From positions 930,001 through 994,000 of the forward strand of contig NZ_RQFG01000005.1 in assembly GCF_004769235.1 (NCBI RefSeq): DNA of 64,000 nucleotides, written 5' to 3'. This document shows, piece by piece, positions 1 through 10,775 of the stretch. How positions within the stretch are numbered: position 1 is the stretch's first letter; the number at the start of each line of letters is the position of its first letter. The DNA is from Leptospira kanakyensis (GTDB lineage: Bacteria > Spirochaetota > Leptospiria > Leptospirales > Leptospiraceae). The translations under genes were made by a program, and so were the position numbers. The notes under the pieces were generated by a model that saw only the letters and a program-made list of their open reading frames with translations, ran no database searches and was not told the DNA's origin.

Positions 1-975
<975 letters not shown>

Positions 976-978
976 AGT

Positions 979-1785
979 TTAAGTATCCAAAAACGCGTGG
1001 GCTTCCGATGGATACTCACGTTTCGAAACTTCGCGGTGGTATAAATTCACCGCATCCTTCACTGGCCCCGCAAGATTTCCAAACTTCTTTAAAAACTTAG
1101 GGTGGAAGTCTTCATTGAGACCTAGTAAATCCTGCATCACAAGTACTTGGCCCGATGTGTATTTTCCAGCACCAATCCCAATGGTAGGAATGCGCACGGC
1201 TTCTGTGATTTCTTTTCCGAGAGATTCGGGAACCATCTCAAGTAACAAAGCAAAGGCGCCTGCCTCCGAAAGTTCCCGAGCTTTACGAACCATTTTGGAA
1301 CGAGCCGCTTCGGTTTTTCCTTGGACACGGTGTCCCCCGAGGGTGTGCACCGATTGTGGTGTGAGACCCAAGTGAGCAAACACAGGAATTCCCGATTCTG
1401 TCATTCGACTGGTTAGTTCGATGATAAAATCGGAATCCCCTTCCAGTTTCACACAAGAAGCATTGGTTTCTTTGAGCACACGGCCTGCAGAACGAATCCC
1501 TTCTTCAATGGATGTTTGGTAAGATAAAAATGGTAAGTCCGCAACAATGGTTTTGTCGGGAGCTCCCTTACAAACTGCTTTTGTATGATAGATGATTTCA
1601 TCTAAAGTCACAGGAAGTGTGGATTGGTTTCCTTGGATCACCATTCCCAGAGAATCACCCACAAGGATACAATCTACTTCCGTTCGGTTGAATAGAGTCG
1701 CAAAGGTATAATCGTAACAAGTGATGACAGAGATAGGTTCTCCGGCATCGTATTTCTTTTTATACTGAAGAATAATGTTTTTCAT
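979..1785 (-). CDS. panB: 3-methyl-2-oxobutanoate hydroxymethyltransferase (PanB)
   Basis: Transfers a hydroxymethyl group from methylene-tetrahydrofolate to 2-oxoisovalerate, giving ketopantoate for pantothenate and CoA synthesis. The 268-residue length is normal for the TIM-barrel family. Visible blocks are TCYDYTFA near the N-terminus, VGDSLGMV with the Mg-binding Asp, VKLEG, HLGLTPQSVHTLGG and the IGIGAG phosphate-binding loop. It is the last gene of a minus-strand operon. Its start lies inside the end of folK (26-nt overlap), so the two are probably translationally coupled. Pairing with folK makes sense because PanB consumes a folate one-carbon unit. Both the family and the start are secure. 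Confidence 0.96.
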   Translation of the reverse strand: MKNIILQYKKKYDAGEPISVITCYDYTFATLFNRTEVDCILVGDSLGMVIQGNQSTLPVTLDEIIYHTKAVCKGAPDKTIVADLPFLSYQTSIEEGIRSAGRVLKETNASCVKLEGDSDFIIELTSRMTESGIPVFAHLGLTPQSVHTLGGHRVQGKTEAARSKMVRKARELSEAGAFALLLEMVPESLGKEITEAVRIPTIGIGAGKYTSGQVLVMQDLLGLNEDFHPKFLKKFGNLAGPVKDAVNLYHREVSKREYPSEAHAFLDT

Positions 1786-2233
1786 GGTTTAGTTCCAAAA
1801 AGAGTGCATACACTCCAATTTCTCCCATATCGGTTAATAGTTGTTTGATGAAGGGTCTTGAATAAAGCGAATGGTGGGGCAGGTGTAAAAAATCAGTTTT
1901 CATTACCACTGCTTCATAAGTAAGGATATCGATATCAATTTCTCTAGGACCTTTCCAAGACCTACGTTTACGACCGAGTTTGTCTTCAATCCCTTGGAGA
2001 GAATCCAACAAACATGGTAGTGTGAAGGCAGAGGACACCATCACTTTTAGAATTTGATTTAGAAAATACGGTTGGTTTGTGTTTTCAAGTGGGGCCGTTT
2101 CCAATCGTTCCGATTGTTTTAAAATTTGAACTTCTGGTAAGGTAGAAATTTCCCAAATTGCCTGGTCCATAAAATGGTGTCTGTCACCGATGTTGGAACC
2201 CAGAGACAAAAAGGCAATGTTGGAATATTTCAT
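1760..2233 (-). CDS. folK: 2-amino-4-hydroxy-6-hydroxymethyldihydropteridine pyrophosphokinase (HPPK)
   Basis: Transfers pyrophosphate from ATP to 6-hydroxymethyl-dihydropterin, a late step of folate synthesis. The 157-residue protein starts with the family hallmark LGSNIGD and carries the signature KGPREIDIDIL, whose acidic residues bind the two Mg ions. It is a single-domain HPPK, not fused to FolB or FolP. It lies 4 nt downstream of the DnaC-like gene and overlaps panB by 26 nt, so the three genes form one transcription unit. Confidence 0.94.
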   Translation of the reverse strand: MKYSNIAFLSLGSNIGDRHHFMDQAIWEISTLPEVQILKQSERLETAPLENTNQPYFLNQILKVMVSSAFTLPCLLDSLQGIEDKLGRKRRSWKGPREIDIDILTYEAVVMKTDFLHLPHHSLYSRPFIKQLLTDMGEIGVYALFLELNHEKHYSSV

Positions 2234-2237
2234 AATC

Positions 2238-3107
2238 TTACCTCTTTACAAACTTAGTGCGGTAATCCGGACACTTAAGTTCAATCTCCTTTGTCATTTC
2301 CATAAGACGGGAATAAATACGGCCCTGCCCACGGTCTCTCCACTCCACAAGTGAATGGTTCGAAGTGAGAAGTGTGAGTTTCTCTTGTTCATAACGGCTA
2401 TCAATCAGATCGTATAACTTTCGATTGTTGAATTCGGATTCTTTTTGGACTCCAAAATCATCAATCACAAGCACATCTACATTTGCAAATTCCCTTTCGA
2501 TGGAACGTTCTTGCCCATGAGTTTCGCTATCAGATTGGTAAGTATCACGAATGGCAGACAAAAAGTCTTTATTCACTTTAGCGTACTTACATGTAATCCC
2601 ATAACGAAAGATGAGTTCATTTAATATGACGCAAGCAAGTAAGGTTTTTCCAGATCCAGTCCCACCCCAAAGGTAAAACCCTTGCGGCGAAAAATCCGCA
2701 TTTTTAAAATTATGAACGAGTTCATTGGCCCAGTCGTGTGCAACAATAAAGGTCATATCGGGATCGTTGACTGTGTCTCCAATATCAATATTGGATAAAA
2801 ATTGGAAACGATACCTCGCAGGAATGTTGGCCTTTTCGACCAAATTCTCTAGGTTGCGAAGGGTAAACCTTGCATTATGACAAACACAGGGGAGCATTTT
2901 GTCCAACTTTCTGTCAAAGGTCATAAAAGGAGCCTGACCTTTCGACTCACAAGTGTTACAGTCGCTACCGATACAATGGCAAAGGACAAGGGCGCCGGAA
3001 CGAGAGCCGCGAACATGTTCGGCCAAGGTAATCCCAACCCCACCACAGGTTTTACACTGTGGATTTCCGTCCCGGATGGCAGTAATTTCGGATAAATTCA
3101 TCTCCAA
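2238..3107 (-). CDS. DnaC/DnaA-like AAA+ ATPase with N-terminal zinc-finger cysteines
   Basis: The C-terminal two thirds of this 289-residue protein is a helicase-loader type AAA+ domain. The Walker A is GGTGSGKT at about residue 150, the Walker B is VLVIDDFG at about 215, and there is a TSNHS sensor-1 region. Proteins of this type (DnaC, IstB, phage loaders) bind a replicative helicase or DNA. The N-terminal third is Cys-rich: CKTCGGVG, CHC, CNTCESKG and CVC. Two of these follow the DnaJ zinc-finger pattern CxxCxGxG. No transposase or phage gene is nearby, so an IstB role is unlikely, and a chromosomal helicase loader is the best inference. First gene of the operon with folK and panB. Confidence 0.75.
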   Translation of the reverse strand: MEMNLSEITAIRDGNPQCKTCGGVGITLAEHVRGSRSGALVLCHCIGSDCNTCESKGQAPFMTFDRKLDKMLPCVCHNARFTLRNLENLVEKANIPARYRFQFLSNIDIGDTVNDPDMTFIVAHDWANELVHNFKNADFSPQGFYLWGGTGSGKTLLACVILNELIFRYGITCKYAKVNKDFLSAIRDTYQSDSETHGQERSIEREFANVDVLVIDDFGVQKESEFNNRKLYDLIDSRYEQEKLTLLTSNHSLVEWRDRGQGRIYSRLMEMTKEIELKCPDYRTKFVKR

Positions 3108-3310
3108 GGAGCAATCTTCTCGAATTCTCTAAGCTGTCAAGGAATGAGATTTTTTAGGTGATTCAGGACTTATGTCCCTTTAAATCAAAGAGAATCGGAA
3201 GAAAAAGTTCGCGATTAGGTTTTTTTCCTCATTAATTCGTTATTATTGACTCTTGCCATTCCGATACTTTCATTGAAGAAATAGATAAACCTATTCCTTC
3301 AAAATATTGA

Positions 3311-4237
<927 letters not shown>

Positions 4238-4263
4238 TCCCGAAAACATCTCTTTCAATGAGA

Positions 4264-4300
4264 AAGCCCGGTTTTGAAACCCCGGGCTTTTTTGTTTTTA
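4264..4300 (+). terminator. Rho-independent terminator of fcpA
   Basis: The 8-bp stem AAGCCCGG / CCGGGCTT (4264-4271 with 4282-4289) has a 10-nt loop and is followed by a T-rich tail interrupted by one G. It lies 27 nt after the fcpA stop and its tail runs into the last codons of the convergent permease gene. On the minus strand no T-run follows the stem, so it acts mainly on fcpA. Confidence 0.9.
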
Positions 4301-6841
4301 TTTAATTTCTTTTAGAACCGTCTTCGTTGGCATTCGAAAGAAACTAAAAAGTCCGAGTGCGTATAAACTCACCGTCACCAAACAAATTCCTAAGAACACA
4401 AACACCAATTGTCCGTAAGGATAAACACTTCTAAGTTCTAAAACCGAACGGTTGAGAACTTCGTTGGAAACAATGGAATAAATAAGTCCCAGTAAAAACG
4501 AAATCACAGAAACGAGAAGTGCTTCCCTAAGGAAATGTTTTACCATAAAGCGACTGTTCGCACCAATCACTCGTAATAAGGCAAATTCCCGTTTTCTTTC
4601 CGATTGGCTGGCATATAACGTTGTGAATACGAGAACAAAAGATGCTGCTAAGATAAAAGCCGTCATAAGAGCCATCATCTGTGTCACCTTCTCCAAAATT
4701 CCCATAAAGGCTTGGATGGTTTTTTCCGTATCAATTACGGTGATGTTGGGAAACTGATTCACAATGACCTTTTGTAATTGGTATCTGTCTTCACCAGAAT
4801 CAATGAGTAAGGAAACAATATAAAACCGTGGGGCTTTTTCCAAAATTCCTTTGGAAAATAAGACTACAAAGTTTGGTTTCATATCGGCCCAGTTCACAGA
4901 ACGTAAATTGGTGATTTTTCCAGAAACTTCACGGCCTTGGACATTGAAAGTTAGCTCATCACCCACTCCCGCTTGCAAATACCCAGCAAAGTCCCGTTCT
5001 ACCGAAATTTCATTTCGTCCCGATTCGTCCCACCACGATCCTTTTGTCACCTCTTCTGTATCATACAACTCGTCCCGGTAAGATAAAAAGTATTCCCTGG
5101 TTCTCGCCGTAGCACGCCAGTTGCGATCCATTGCGTTTTTGATGGTATCTTCTTTTTTAATGGGTTCCCCGTTCACTTTGGAAAGCCTGGCACCAATCAC
5201 TGGAGCCAAGTATTGTTTTTCCACAGGAAAAGCTTTAATTGCCGTTAGGAGGTCATTTTTTTGAGTCTCTCGGATGTCCAAAAGAAACATATTGGGCCTA
5301 CGTTCGATCTCACGTGCTCCACTCAGTTCCAGTAAACTCTCTTGTAAGATGAGTGATAAGGTGAGAATGAATAGCGCCGATCCAAGACCAATGATCGAAA
5401 GTCGTAAAGCTCCCGATTTACGAGTGACTTTTTTAGTCACAAGGCTCCATTCTTTGGACAACCATCCCAGTTTAGAAATTTTTGTGATGAGAAGTCCAAG
5501 AATGATGTACAATCCGTACACAAGAACCGGTAGTGTTAACAAAACCAATGTAAACAGAATTCCTTTAAAGATACTTTCTGTTTCGAGAACCGCAAGACTG
5601 GTAAACAAAAGATAAATCAAAAGGAAAGATCCAAATTGCCATTTGGATGTGGATAAATTCCCACTGGTTTGTGATTCCACTTCTTTTAATGCGGCAAGAG
5701 GTTTCACCGATCTTGTTTCTAAAACAAGAGGAATAGAGATAAGAAGTGGTAACACCACTCCAAGTACCAAGCTCCATAAAAGAGAAGAGAAAGAAAGGCC
5801 AAAGGCAATCCCAGTTTCTACTGACATCAGACCACTGATATCGGGTAAAATCGATTGGATCGCATACCCAAGGACAAGACCAAGAGTGGTTCCTAGTATC
5901 GATAAAATGAATATTTCAGCAAAAACCAAAAGTAAAATCACATTGGGTTTGGCACCAAGACACATAAGAATCGCAATTTCATTTCGTTTTTCGAGTAACC
6001 GAGTGCGAACGGCTGTATAAACAGAAATGGCTCCTAAGAAAAAGCCAGCCAGAGCCAGGAGTGCCATATAATCAAAAGTGTTTTTGATAAACTGTTGGGA
6101 TCCGGAATTGACTTCAGTATTATGATAAATGGTTAAGTCTTCTTTGATGAGGGCTTCAAACTCTTTGTCCTTCCAACCCAAACTGTCTACAGATTCTGGA
6201 AATTTAGCATAGATGGTATAACGAATGCGACTTCCACGTTGTACGAGTCCTGTTTTGTTTGCCGTATCTCTTAAAATGATAGATCCTGGAGCCGATCCTA
6301 CAAAGGAACCCACAGCACCAGGTTCTTTCACAACAACACCAGCTAACACAAGTAAACTATCACCCAAACGAACACGATCCCCGAGTTTTAGTTTGAGATT
6401 TTCCACGAGAGATTTATCGAGTAGGACTTGGTTTGGTTTTAAATTACGATACGCAGACTCCGGTTCGGTTTTCATTTCCCCGTAGAATGGATAGTTTGTC
6501 TCCACAGCTTTGATAAAACTAAGGGAGTTTTCTTCCCCCGATTCATTGGATATCATGGATAAAAATTGGATGGAAGCACTGGTCTCCGAACCCTTCGGAA
6601 GGCTAGTTTCGACCAATTTTTCTGCAGTTTTAGTGATTTCTTGGGGGGATTGGAGGGCAATGTCGGCCCCCATAATCGATTTGGCCTCTCTCTTGATGGC
6701 ATTGGCCGTATTGTCTTTGTAGGAATGGATTCCAATCACAGAACCCACACCGAGAGTGATGGAGACTACAATGAGTAAAGAATACCGAAACCGGGAGAAA
6801 AGCTCACGTTTCAGGTAAAAACGAAAAAGAGATGCTTTCAT
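4298..6841 (-). CDS. ABC transporter permease, YbbP/FtsX-like with duplicated permease units
   Basis: An 847-residue inner-membrane permease. It has one N-terminal membrane segment (residues ~17-37), a large periplasmic MacB-type domain and three segments near 255-380. A central hydrophobic pair is followed by a second FtsX-like unit with its own periplasmic domain and three C-terminal segments. This roughly 10-segment layout is that of YbbP/LolC-E type (type VII) exporters, which use ATP hydrolysis in the cytoplasm to move lipids or lipoproteins mechanically in the periplasm. The start overlaps the ATPase stop by 4 nt, typical of a two-gene transporter. The substrate cannot be told from sequence. 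Motif GAKPNVILLLVFAE is the usual cytoplasmic coupling segment. Confidence 0.85.
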   Translation of the reverse strand: MKASLFRFYLKRELFSRFRYSLLIVVSITLGVGSVIGIHSYKDNTANAIKREAKSIMGADIALQSPQEITKTAEKLVETSLPKGSETSASIQFLSMISNESGEENSLSFIKAVETNYPFYGEMKTEPESAYRNLKPNQVLLDKSLVENLKLKLGDRVRLGDSLLVLAGVVVKEPGAVGSFVGSAPGSIILRDTANKTGLVQRGSRIRYTIYAKFPESVDSLGWKDKEFEALIKEDLTIYHNTEVNSGSQQFIKNTFDYMALLALAGFFLGAISVYTAVRTRLLEKRNEIAILMCLGAKPNVILLLVFAEIFILSILGTTLGLVLGYAIQSILPDISGLMSVETGIAFGLSFSSLLWSLVLGVVLPLLISIPLVLETRSVKPLAALKEVESQTSGNLSTSKWQFGSFLLIYLLFTSLAVLETESIFKGILFTLVLLTLPVLVYGLYIILGLLITKISKLGWLSKEWSLVTKKVTRKSGALRLSIIGLGSALFILTLSLILQESLLELSGAREIERRPNMFLLDIRETQKNDLLTAIKAFPVEKQYLAPVIGARLSKVNGEPIKKEDTIKNAMDRNWRATARTREYFLSYRDELYDTEEVTKGSWWDESGRNEISVERDFAGYLQAGVGDELTFNVQGREVSGKITNLRSVNWADMKPNFVVLFSKGILEKAPRFYIVSLLIDSGEDRYQLQKVIVNQFPNITVIDTEKTIQAFMGILEKVTQMMALMTAFILAASFVLVFTTLYASQSERKREFALLRVIGANSRFMVKHFLREALLVSVISFLLGLIYSIVSNEVLNRSVLELRSVYPYGQLVFVFLGICLVTVSLYALGLFSFFRMPTKTVLKEIK

Positions 6842-7614
6842 CGACTCGCCTGCTTAAGACTACCGGTCGTTTTCTTTTGTTTGGTGGTCTTTTTTGCGGT
6901 CAATTTTTGGGAAGAACTCTTCTTTCCGTTATTTTTATTGCGAGAATCCGAAATAATTTCCCCATCTTTCATTTCTAAAACACGGTCAGCGAGTTTCGCT
7001 ACATCAGGGTCATGAGTGACCACAACAAGAGTGGTTCCTTGTTCTTTGTTTCTATACAACAAAAGATCTAAAACAGTTTTGCTATTTTTAAAATCTAAGT
7101 TAGCAGTGGGTTCATCGGCAAAAATAATCTTTGGATCGTTGACAAAACTTCTTGCGATGGCAATTCTTTGTTCTTCACCACCTGACAATTGTTTTGGGAA
7201 GTGTGTGGCTCTGTGTGACATAGCCACTGATTCTAAAATTTTTTCTGATTTTTTTAAAATCTCTGATTCTGTCAGAGAAGATTTTAAGTATAAAGGAATC
7301 CCTACGTTCTCAATGGCATTCAGTCCAGGAAGTAATTGAAAGTTTTGAAAGATAAAACCAATGTGATCTGCACGCAAATCAGCTAAATTGGATTCATTTT
7401 CCTTTGTGAGATCGGTTCCATCCAGTGCCACTACCCCTGTATCAGGTTTATCTAGACCGGCCGCTACACCAAGAAGAGTTGATTTACCTGATCCTGATGG
7501 GCCTATAATCGCTACAAATTCGCCTGTTTCAATGCGAAATGAAATATTTTTCAACACATCAATCGTTTCCGATTCATTGTGAAATGACTTAAACACATTT
7601 TTAAATTCCAACAC
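6838..7614 (-). CDS. ABC transporter ATP-binding protein, LolD/YbbA type
   Basis: Drives the adjacent permease. The 258-residue ATPase has Walker A GPSGSGKS, a Q-loop near FIFQNFQLLPGL, the signature LSGGEEQR, Walker B IIFADEPTA and the switch His in VVVTHD. The core ends near residue 225. The C-terminal ~30 residues form a Lys/Ser/Thr-rich tail that is longer than in most LolD proteins and is probably disordered. It is the first gene of a two-gene operon with 4-nt overlap. Confidence 0.92.
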   Translation of the reverse strand: MLEFKNVFKSFHNESETIDVLKNISFRIETGEFVAIIGPSGSGKSTLLGVAAGLDKPDTGVVALDGTDLTKENESNLADLRADHIGFIFQNFQLLPGLNAIENVGIPLYLKSSLTESEILKKSEKILESVAMSHRATHFPKQLSGGEEQRIAIARSFVNDPKIIFADEPTANLDFKNSKTVLDLLLYRNKEQGTTLVVVTHDPDVAKLADRVLEMKDGEIISDSRNKNNGKKSSSQKLTAKKTTKQKKTTGSLKQASR

Positions 7615-7656
7615 TAGGTTTTTCCCCCAAAGATTTTATCACCTAACAAATAAGAC

Positions 7657-7812
7657 ATGACTAATAACGGGCATTTATCAGAAAAAATACCGCCTAACAA
7701 CGATTTTTCAATTTTTTCCATAACAGTTATAATTTTTTCAATTTTCATTTTCGTTCCAACTATATTGCACCGATTCGAAAAAATTCTGACAAATTTTTAC
7801 TTATCTTTTTGA
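7657..7812 (+). CDS. Possible 51-residue single-span membrane protein (weak call)
   Basis: An open frame from ATG at 7657 in the otherwise empty gap between the ABC ATPase and the leuS promoter. The product has a polar N-terminus (MTNNGHLSEKIPPNND), one hydrophobic run of Ile/Phe/Val (residues ~18-36) and a basic end. No Shine-Dalgarno sequence is visible, and AT-rich DNA readily gives such hydrophobic frames by chance. Listed because nothing else explains this stretch. Confidence 0.2.
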   Translation: MTNNGHLSEKIPPNNDFSIFSITVIIFSIFIFVPTILHRFEKILTNFYLSF

Positions 7813-7831
7813 GCGTACATCCTAATTTTTT

Positions 7832-7860
7832 TTGACCCCAAAGGTGGGGTTTCATATAAA
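7832..7860 (+). promoter_or_regulatory. Sigma-70-type promoter for the small Cys-rich protein and leuS
   Basis: TTGACC (-35, 7832-7837) and TATAAA (-10, 7855-7860) with an ideal 17-nt spacer. The spacer holds a short inverted repeat, ACCCC / GGGGT with loop AAAGGT, overlapping the -35 box, which could be an operator. Transcription would start near 7867. Confidence 0.7.
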
Positions 7861-7878
7861 GTAACTTCATCGTAGTGT

Positions 7879-7907
7879 TTCCCCTCCCCCCTTTGGGGAA
7901 GATTTTT
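7879..7907 (+). promoter_or_regulatory. Leader hairpin with T-run, possible attenuator
   Basis: TTCCCC (7879-7884) pairs with GGGGAA (7895-7900) around a C/T loop, followed by GA and five T. It sits between the predicted transcription start and the ATG at 7915, so it is in the 5' leader and resembles a weak intrinsic terminator. The second arm is directly upstream of the GGGAG ribosome-binding region. Confidence 0.4.
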
Positions 7908-7914
7908 GGGAGTT

Positions 7915-8139
7915 ATGAACAGCACTGTCGATAAGCGGACTCATACAGGTAAATATAGAATGCTCGAATGCAATACACAGATAAAAAATGCAGACTTTAT
8001 GAATGTGAAAATTAACAATCTTAAACCTTGTGCGGAATGTGGATCCGTCACTAACCTCTTTCAATACAATCTCTGTAAAGTTTGTCTGTCCAAGAGTTTC
8101 AAAAAGCTTGTAAAAATCATCGACTCCGTGAGAAAGTAG
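7915..8139 (+). CDS. Small protein with C-terminal zinc-ribbon-like CxxC pairs
   Basis: I do not recognise a named family. The 74-residue product is basic and ends with CAECGSVTNLFQYNLCKVC, two CxxC pairs 12 residues apart, which is a zinc-ribbon pattern. ATG 7915 is chosen because it follows GGGAG at 7908-7912, although the spacing is short. Internal ATGs at 7959 and 7999 would also keep the zinc motif. The gene lies directly behind a good promoter and 28 nt before leuS, so it is cotranscribed with leuS. Confidence 0.55.
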   Translation: MNSTVDKRTHTGKYRMLECNTQIKNADFMNVKINNLKPCAECGSVTNLFQYNLCKVCLSKSFKKLVKIIDSVRK

Positions 8140-8156
8140 AATTACTACACTTTCTC
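8130..8156 (+). repeat. Inverted repeat between the small Cys protein gene and leuS
   Basis: GAGAAAGT (8130-8137) and ACTTTCTC (8149-8156) form a perfect 8-bp stem with an 11-nt loop. The left arm covers the last codons of the small gene. The right arm lies 11 nt before the leuS start, where it could hide the translation start or stabilise the leuS message. No T-run follows, so it is not a classic terminator. Confidence 0.5.
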
Positions 8157-8167
8157 TACGTTAGTCG

Positions 8168-10771
8168 ATGAATTATCCATTCCAAGATATTGAACAAAAA
8201 TGGCAAAAACACTGGGACGACAACCAGACCTTTCGCACAAACGCCCACTCAACCAAACCTAAATACTATTGTTTAGACATGTTTCCTTACCCAAGTGGCG
8301 CTGGCCTTCACGTAGGCCACCCTGAGGGATACACAGCCACCGACATCATTTCCAGACTCAAACGAATGGAAGGATTTGAAGTCCTTCACCCCATGGGTTG
8401 GGACGCTTTTGGTCTACCTGCAGAACGATATGCGATGACGACTGGGGTTCATCCTCGCACCACAACAAAGAACAATATTGATACTTTCCGTCGCCAAATC
8501 AAAAGCCTTGGCCTTTCTTATGACTGGGAAAGAGAAATCTCCACGACTCATCCCGACTATTACCGCTGGACCCAGTGGATTTTCTTGCAAATCTACAATT
8601 CCTACTTTGACAGAAAGTTAAACAAAGCAGTCCCCATTGCAGAACTGATCCAAACCTTCGAAAGAGAAGGATCTAGTTTTTTTGAAGGAAAAGAACTCCC
8701 GAAAGGAGTGCAGTTCTCTGCTTCTGATTGGAAATCCAAATCCCGCAAAGAAAAAGAAGACATTTTATCTCACTTCCGATTGGTGTATGAAGCCAATATC
8801 CCCGTCAATTGGTGTGAGGCACTCGGAACTGTTCTTGCCAATGAAGAAGTGGAAGAATGGACCTCCAAAGGGTATTCTGTGGAAAGAAAACCCATGCGCC
8901 AATACATGATGCGGATCACTGCTTACGCCGAACGTTTGCTAAACGATCTTTCTCTTTGTGAATGGCCGACATCCACCTTAGAGATGCAAAGAAATTGGAT
9001 TGGGAAATCCGAAGGATTGGAACTGAGTTTCCCAGTTCCTCACTTATCCAAAGACATCACTGTTTATACAACAAGACCTGATACCATCTTTGGTGCCACT
9101 TACCTTGTCCTTGCCCCAGAACATCCTTTGGTAAAAGAACTCACCACTGCAGAACAAAAATCAGCAGTCGAAAAATACCAAAAAGATTGTTCTTTAAAAA
9201 GTGATTTGGAAAGAACCGAACTAAATAAAGATAAAACTGGAGTTTTTACGGGATCTTATGCTAGTTTGCCTACAGATCCATCTGTAAAAGTTCCGATTTA
9301 TATTTCCGATTACGTTTTAATCTCCTATGGAACCGGTGCCATTATGGCCGTTCCTGCTCATGACCAAAGAGACTATGACTTTGCCGTGAAGTTCCAACTT
9401 CCGATCAAACAAGTGATCGATGGAAAAATGGAACCAAACCTTGCTTTTGATTCAAAAGACTCTGTTTGTATCAACTCTACTTCCGCAGAAGTTAAGTTAG
9501 ATGGTAAATCTTACAAAGATGCCTTCCAAACAATGACGACTTGGGCGGAAGGAAAGGGAATTGGTCGCAAAAAAATCCAATTCAAACTCAGAGATTGGTT
9601 ATTTGCCAGACAAAGGTATTGGGGTGAACCCATTCCTCTGGTTCATTTTGCCGATGGAACTCCGAAAGCTCTCTCTGAATCAGAACTTCCTTTAGTTTTG
9701 CCAGACCTAGAAGAATTCAAACCTTCGGGAACAGGTGAATCACCTCTTGCCTTAGCAAAAGATTGGCTTGTGTATACGGATCCAGTCACAGGTGAAGTAG
9801 GCAAAAGAGAAACCAATACCATGCCGCAGTGGGCAGGCTCTTGTTATTATTATCTTCGTTATATCGACCCAAGAAACAACGAGAAACTCATTGATCCAGA
9901 ACTCGAAAAAGCTTGGATGCCTGTCGAAGTGTATGTGGGTGGGGCAGAACACGCCGTATTACACTTGCTATACTCTAGATTTTGGCATAAAATCCTTTTT
10001 GATTTGGGCCATGTTTCTTCCCCGGAACCTTTCCAAAAATTGGTGCACCAAGGCCTCATTCTCGGGGAAGACAAAGGAAAAATGTCCAAGTCCAGGGGCA
10101 ACGTAGTCAATCCGGATGATGTGGTTTCTGAATTTGGTGCTGACACACTTCGCCTTTTTGAAATGTTTATGGGCCCGTTTGAAATGTCCAAACCTTGGAG
10201 TAAAAACGGTGTGGATGGGGTCTTTCGATTTTTAAATCGAGTTTGGAGACTCTTTCATTCAGGGGAAAACGAATCCTTCTTTGTAGAAGATATCGAACCA
10301 AACGAAGCAGAACTCAAAACCCTTCATCGTACGATTAAAAAAGTAAAAGACGATATAGATAACTTCTCATTCAACACAGCCGTATCGCAAATGATGATCT
10401 TCATCAATGAGTTCACAAGTAATCCAAGAAAACCGAAAAAAGTATTGGAACCTTTTGTTCTCGCACTCTCCCCTTTTGCACCTCATTTAGCAGAAGAACT
10501 TTGGGCTAAACTTGGTTATAAAGAATCCCTAGCTTACCATCCTTATCCAAAATGGGATGAGAAGTATTTGGTGGATGCCAATATCACGATTGTGGTGCAA
10601 GTGAATGGAAAGATGCGAGGAGAGTTTCTCGCCCCTCGTGAAATAGAGGAAAAAGAAGTTTTGATTCTTGCCAAAGCAGTAGAAAAAGCAAAACCATTTT
10701 GGGAAGGCAAAGAGATCAAAAAAGAAATCTATGTGAAGGGAAAACTCGTCAATATCGTAGTAGCTGGGTGA
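8168..10771 (+). CDS. leuS: Leucyl-tRNA synthetase
   Basis: Charges tRNA-Leu. The 867-residue length and order of blocks are those of bacterial LeuRS: N-terminal [16 protein letters not shown] (HIGH-type motif), [13 protein letters not shown], the editing insertion with [12 protein letters not shown] and [13 protein letters not shown] (editing-site Asp), the [11 protein letters not shown] block, and [10 protein letters not shown] with the catalytic lysines near residue 640. A normal C-terminal domain ends in KLVNIVVAG. The start [13 protein letters not shown] matches the family N-terminus. Confidence 0.98.
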   Translation: MNYPFQDIEQKWQKHWDDNQTFRTNAHSTKPKYYCLDMFPYPSGAGLHVGHPEGYTATDIISRLKRMEGFEVLHPMGWDAFGLPAERYAMTTGVHPRTTTKNNIDTFRRQIKSLGLSYDWEREISTTHPDYYRWTQWIFLQIYNSYFDRKLNKAVPIAELIQTFEREGSSFFEGKELPKGVQFSASDWKSKSRKEKEDILSHFRLVYEANIPVNWCEALGTVLANEEVEEWTSKGYSVERKPMRQYMMRITAYAERLLNDLSLCEWPTSTLEMQRNWIGKSEGLELSFPVPHLSKDITVYTTRPDTIFGATYLVLAPEHPLVKELTTAEQKSAVEKYQKDCSLKSDLERTELNKDKTGVFTGSYASLPTDPSVKVPIYISDYVLISYGTGAIMAVPAHDQRDYDFAVKFQLPIKQVIDGKMEPNLAFDSKDSVCINSTSAEVKLDGKSYKDAFQTMTTWAEGKGIGRKKIQFKLRDWLFARQRYWGEPIPLVHFADGTPKALSESELPLVLPDLEEFKPSGTGESPLALAKDWLVYTDPVTGEVGKRETNTMPQWAGSCYYYLRYIDPRNNEKLIDPELEKAWMPVEVYVGGAEHAVLHLLYSRFWHKILFDLGHVSSPEPFQKLVHQGLILGEDKGKMSKSRGNVVNPDDVVSEFGADTLRLFEMFMGPFEMSKPWSKNGVDGVFRFLNRVWRLFHSGENESFFVEDIEPNEAELKTLHRTIKKVKDDIDNFSFNTAVSQMMIFINEFTSNPRKPKKVLEPFVLALSPFAPHLAEELWAKLGYKESLAYHPYPKWDEKYLVDANITIVVQVNGKMRGEFLAPREIEEKEVLILAKAVEKAKPFWEGKEIKKEIYVKGKLVNIVVAG

Positions 10772-10775
10772 TCTT

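Noticed and set aside
1003..1021. Inverted repeat near the aroG/panB junction as a terminator
   Set aside because: Arms lie in panB codons with a long loop and no T-run.
2238..3107. IstB of an insertion sequence
   Set aside because: No IstA, terminal repeats or target duplication nearby, and the gene is embedded in an operon with folK and panB.
7867..8064. 65-codon minus-strand frame opposite the small Cys-rich gene
   Set aside because: Lies over the promoter leader and the zinc-motif gene; no start signal and no known product.
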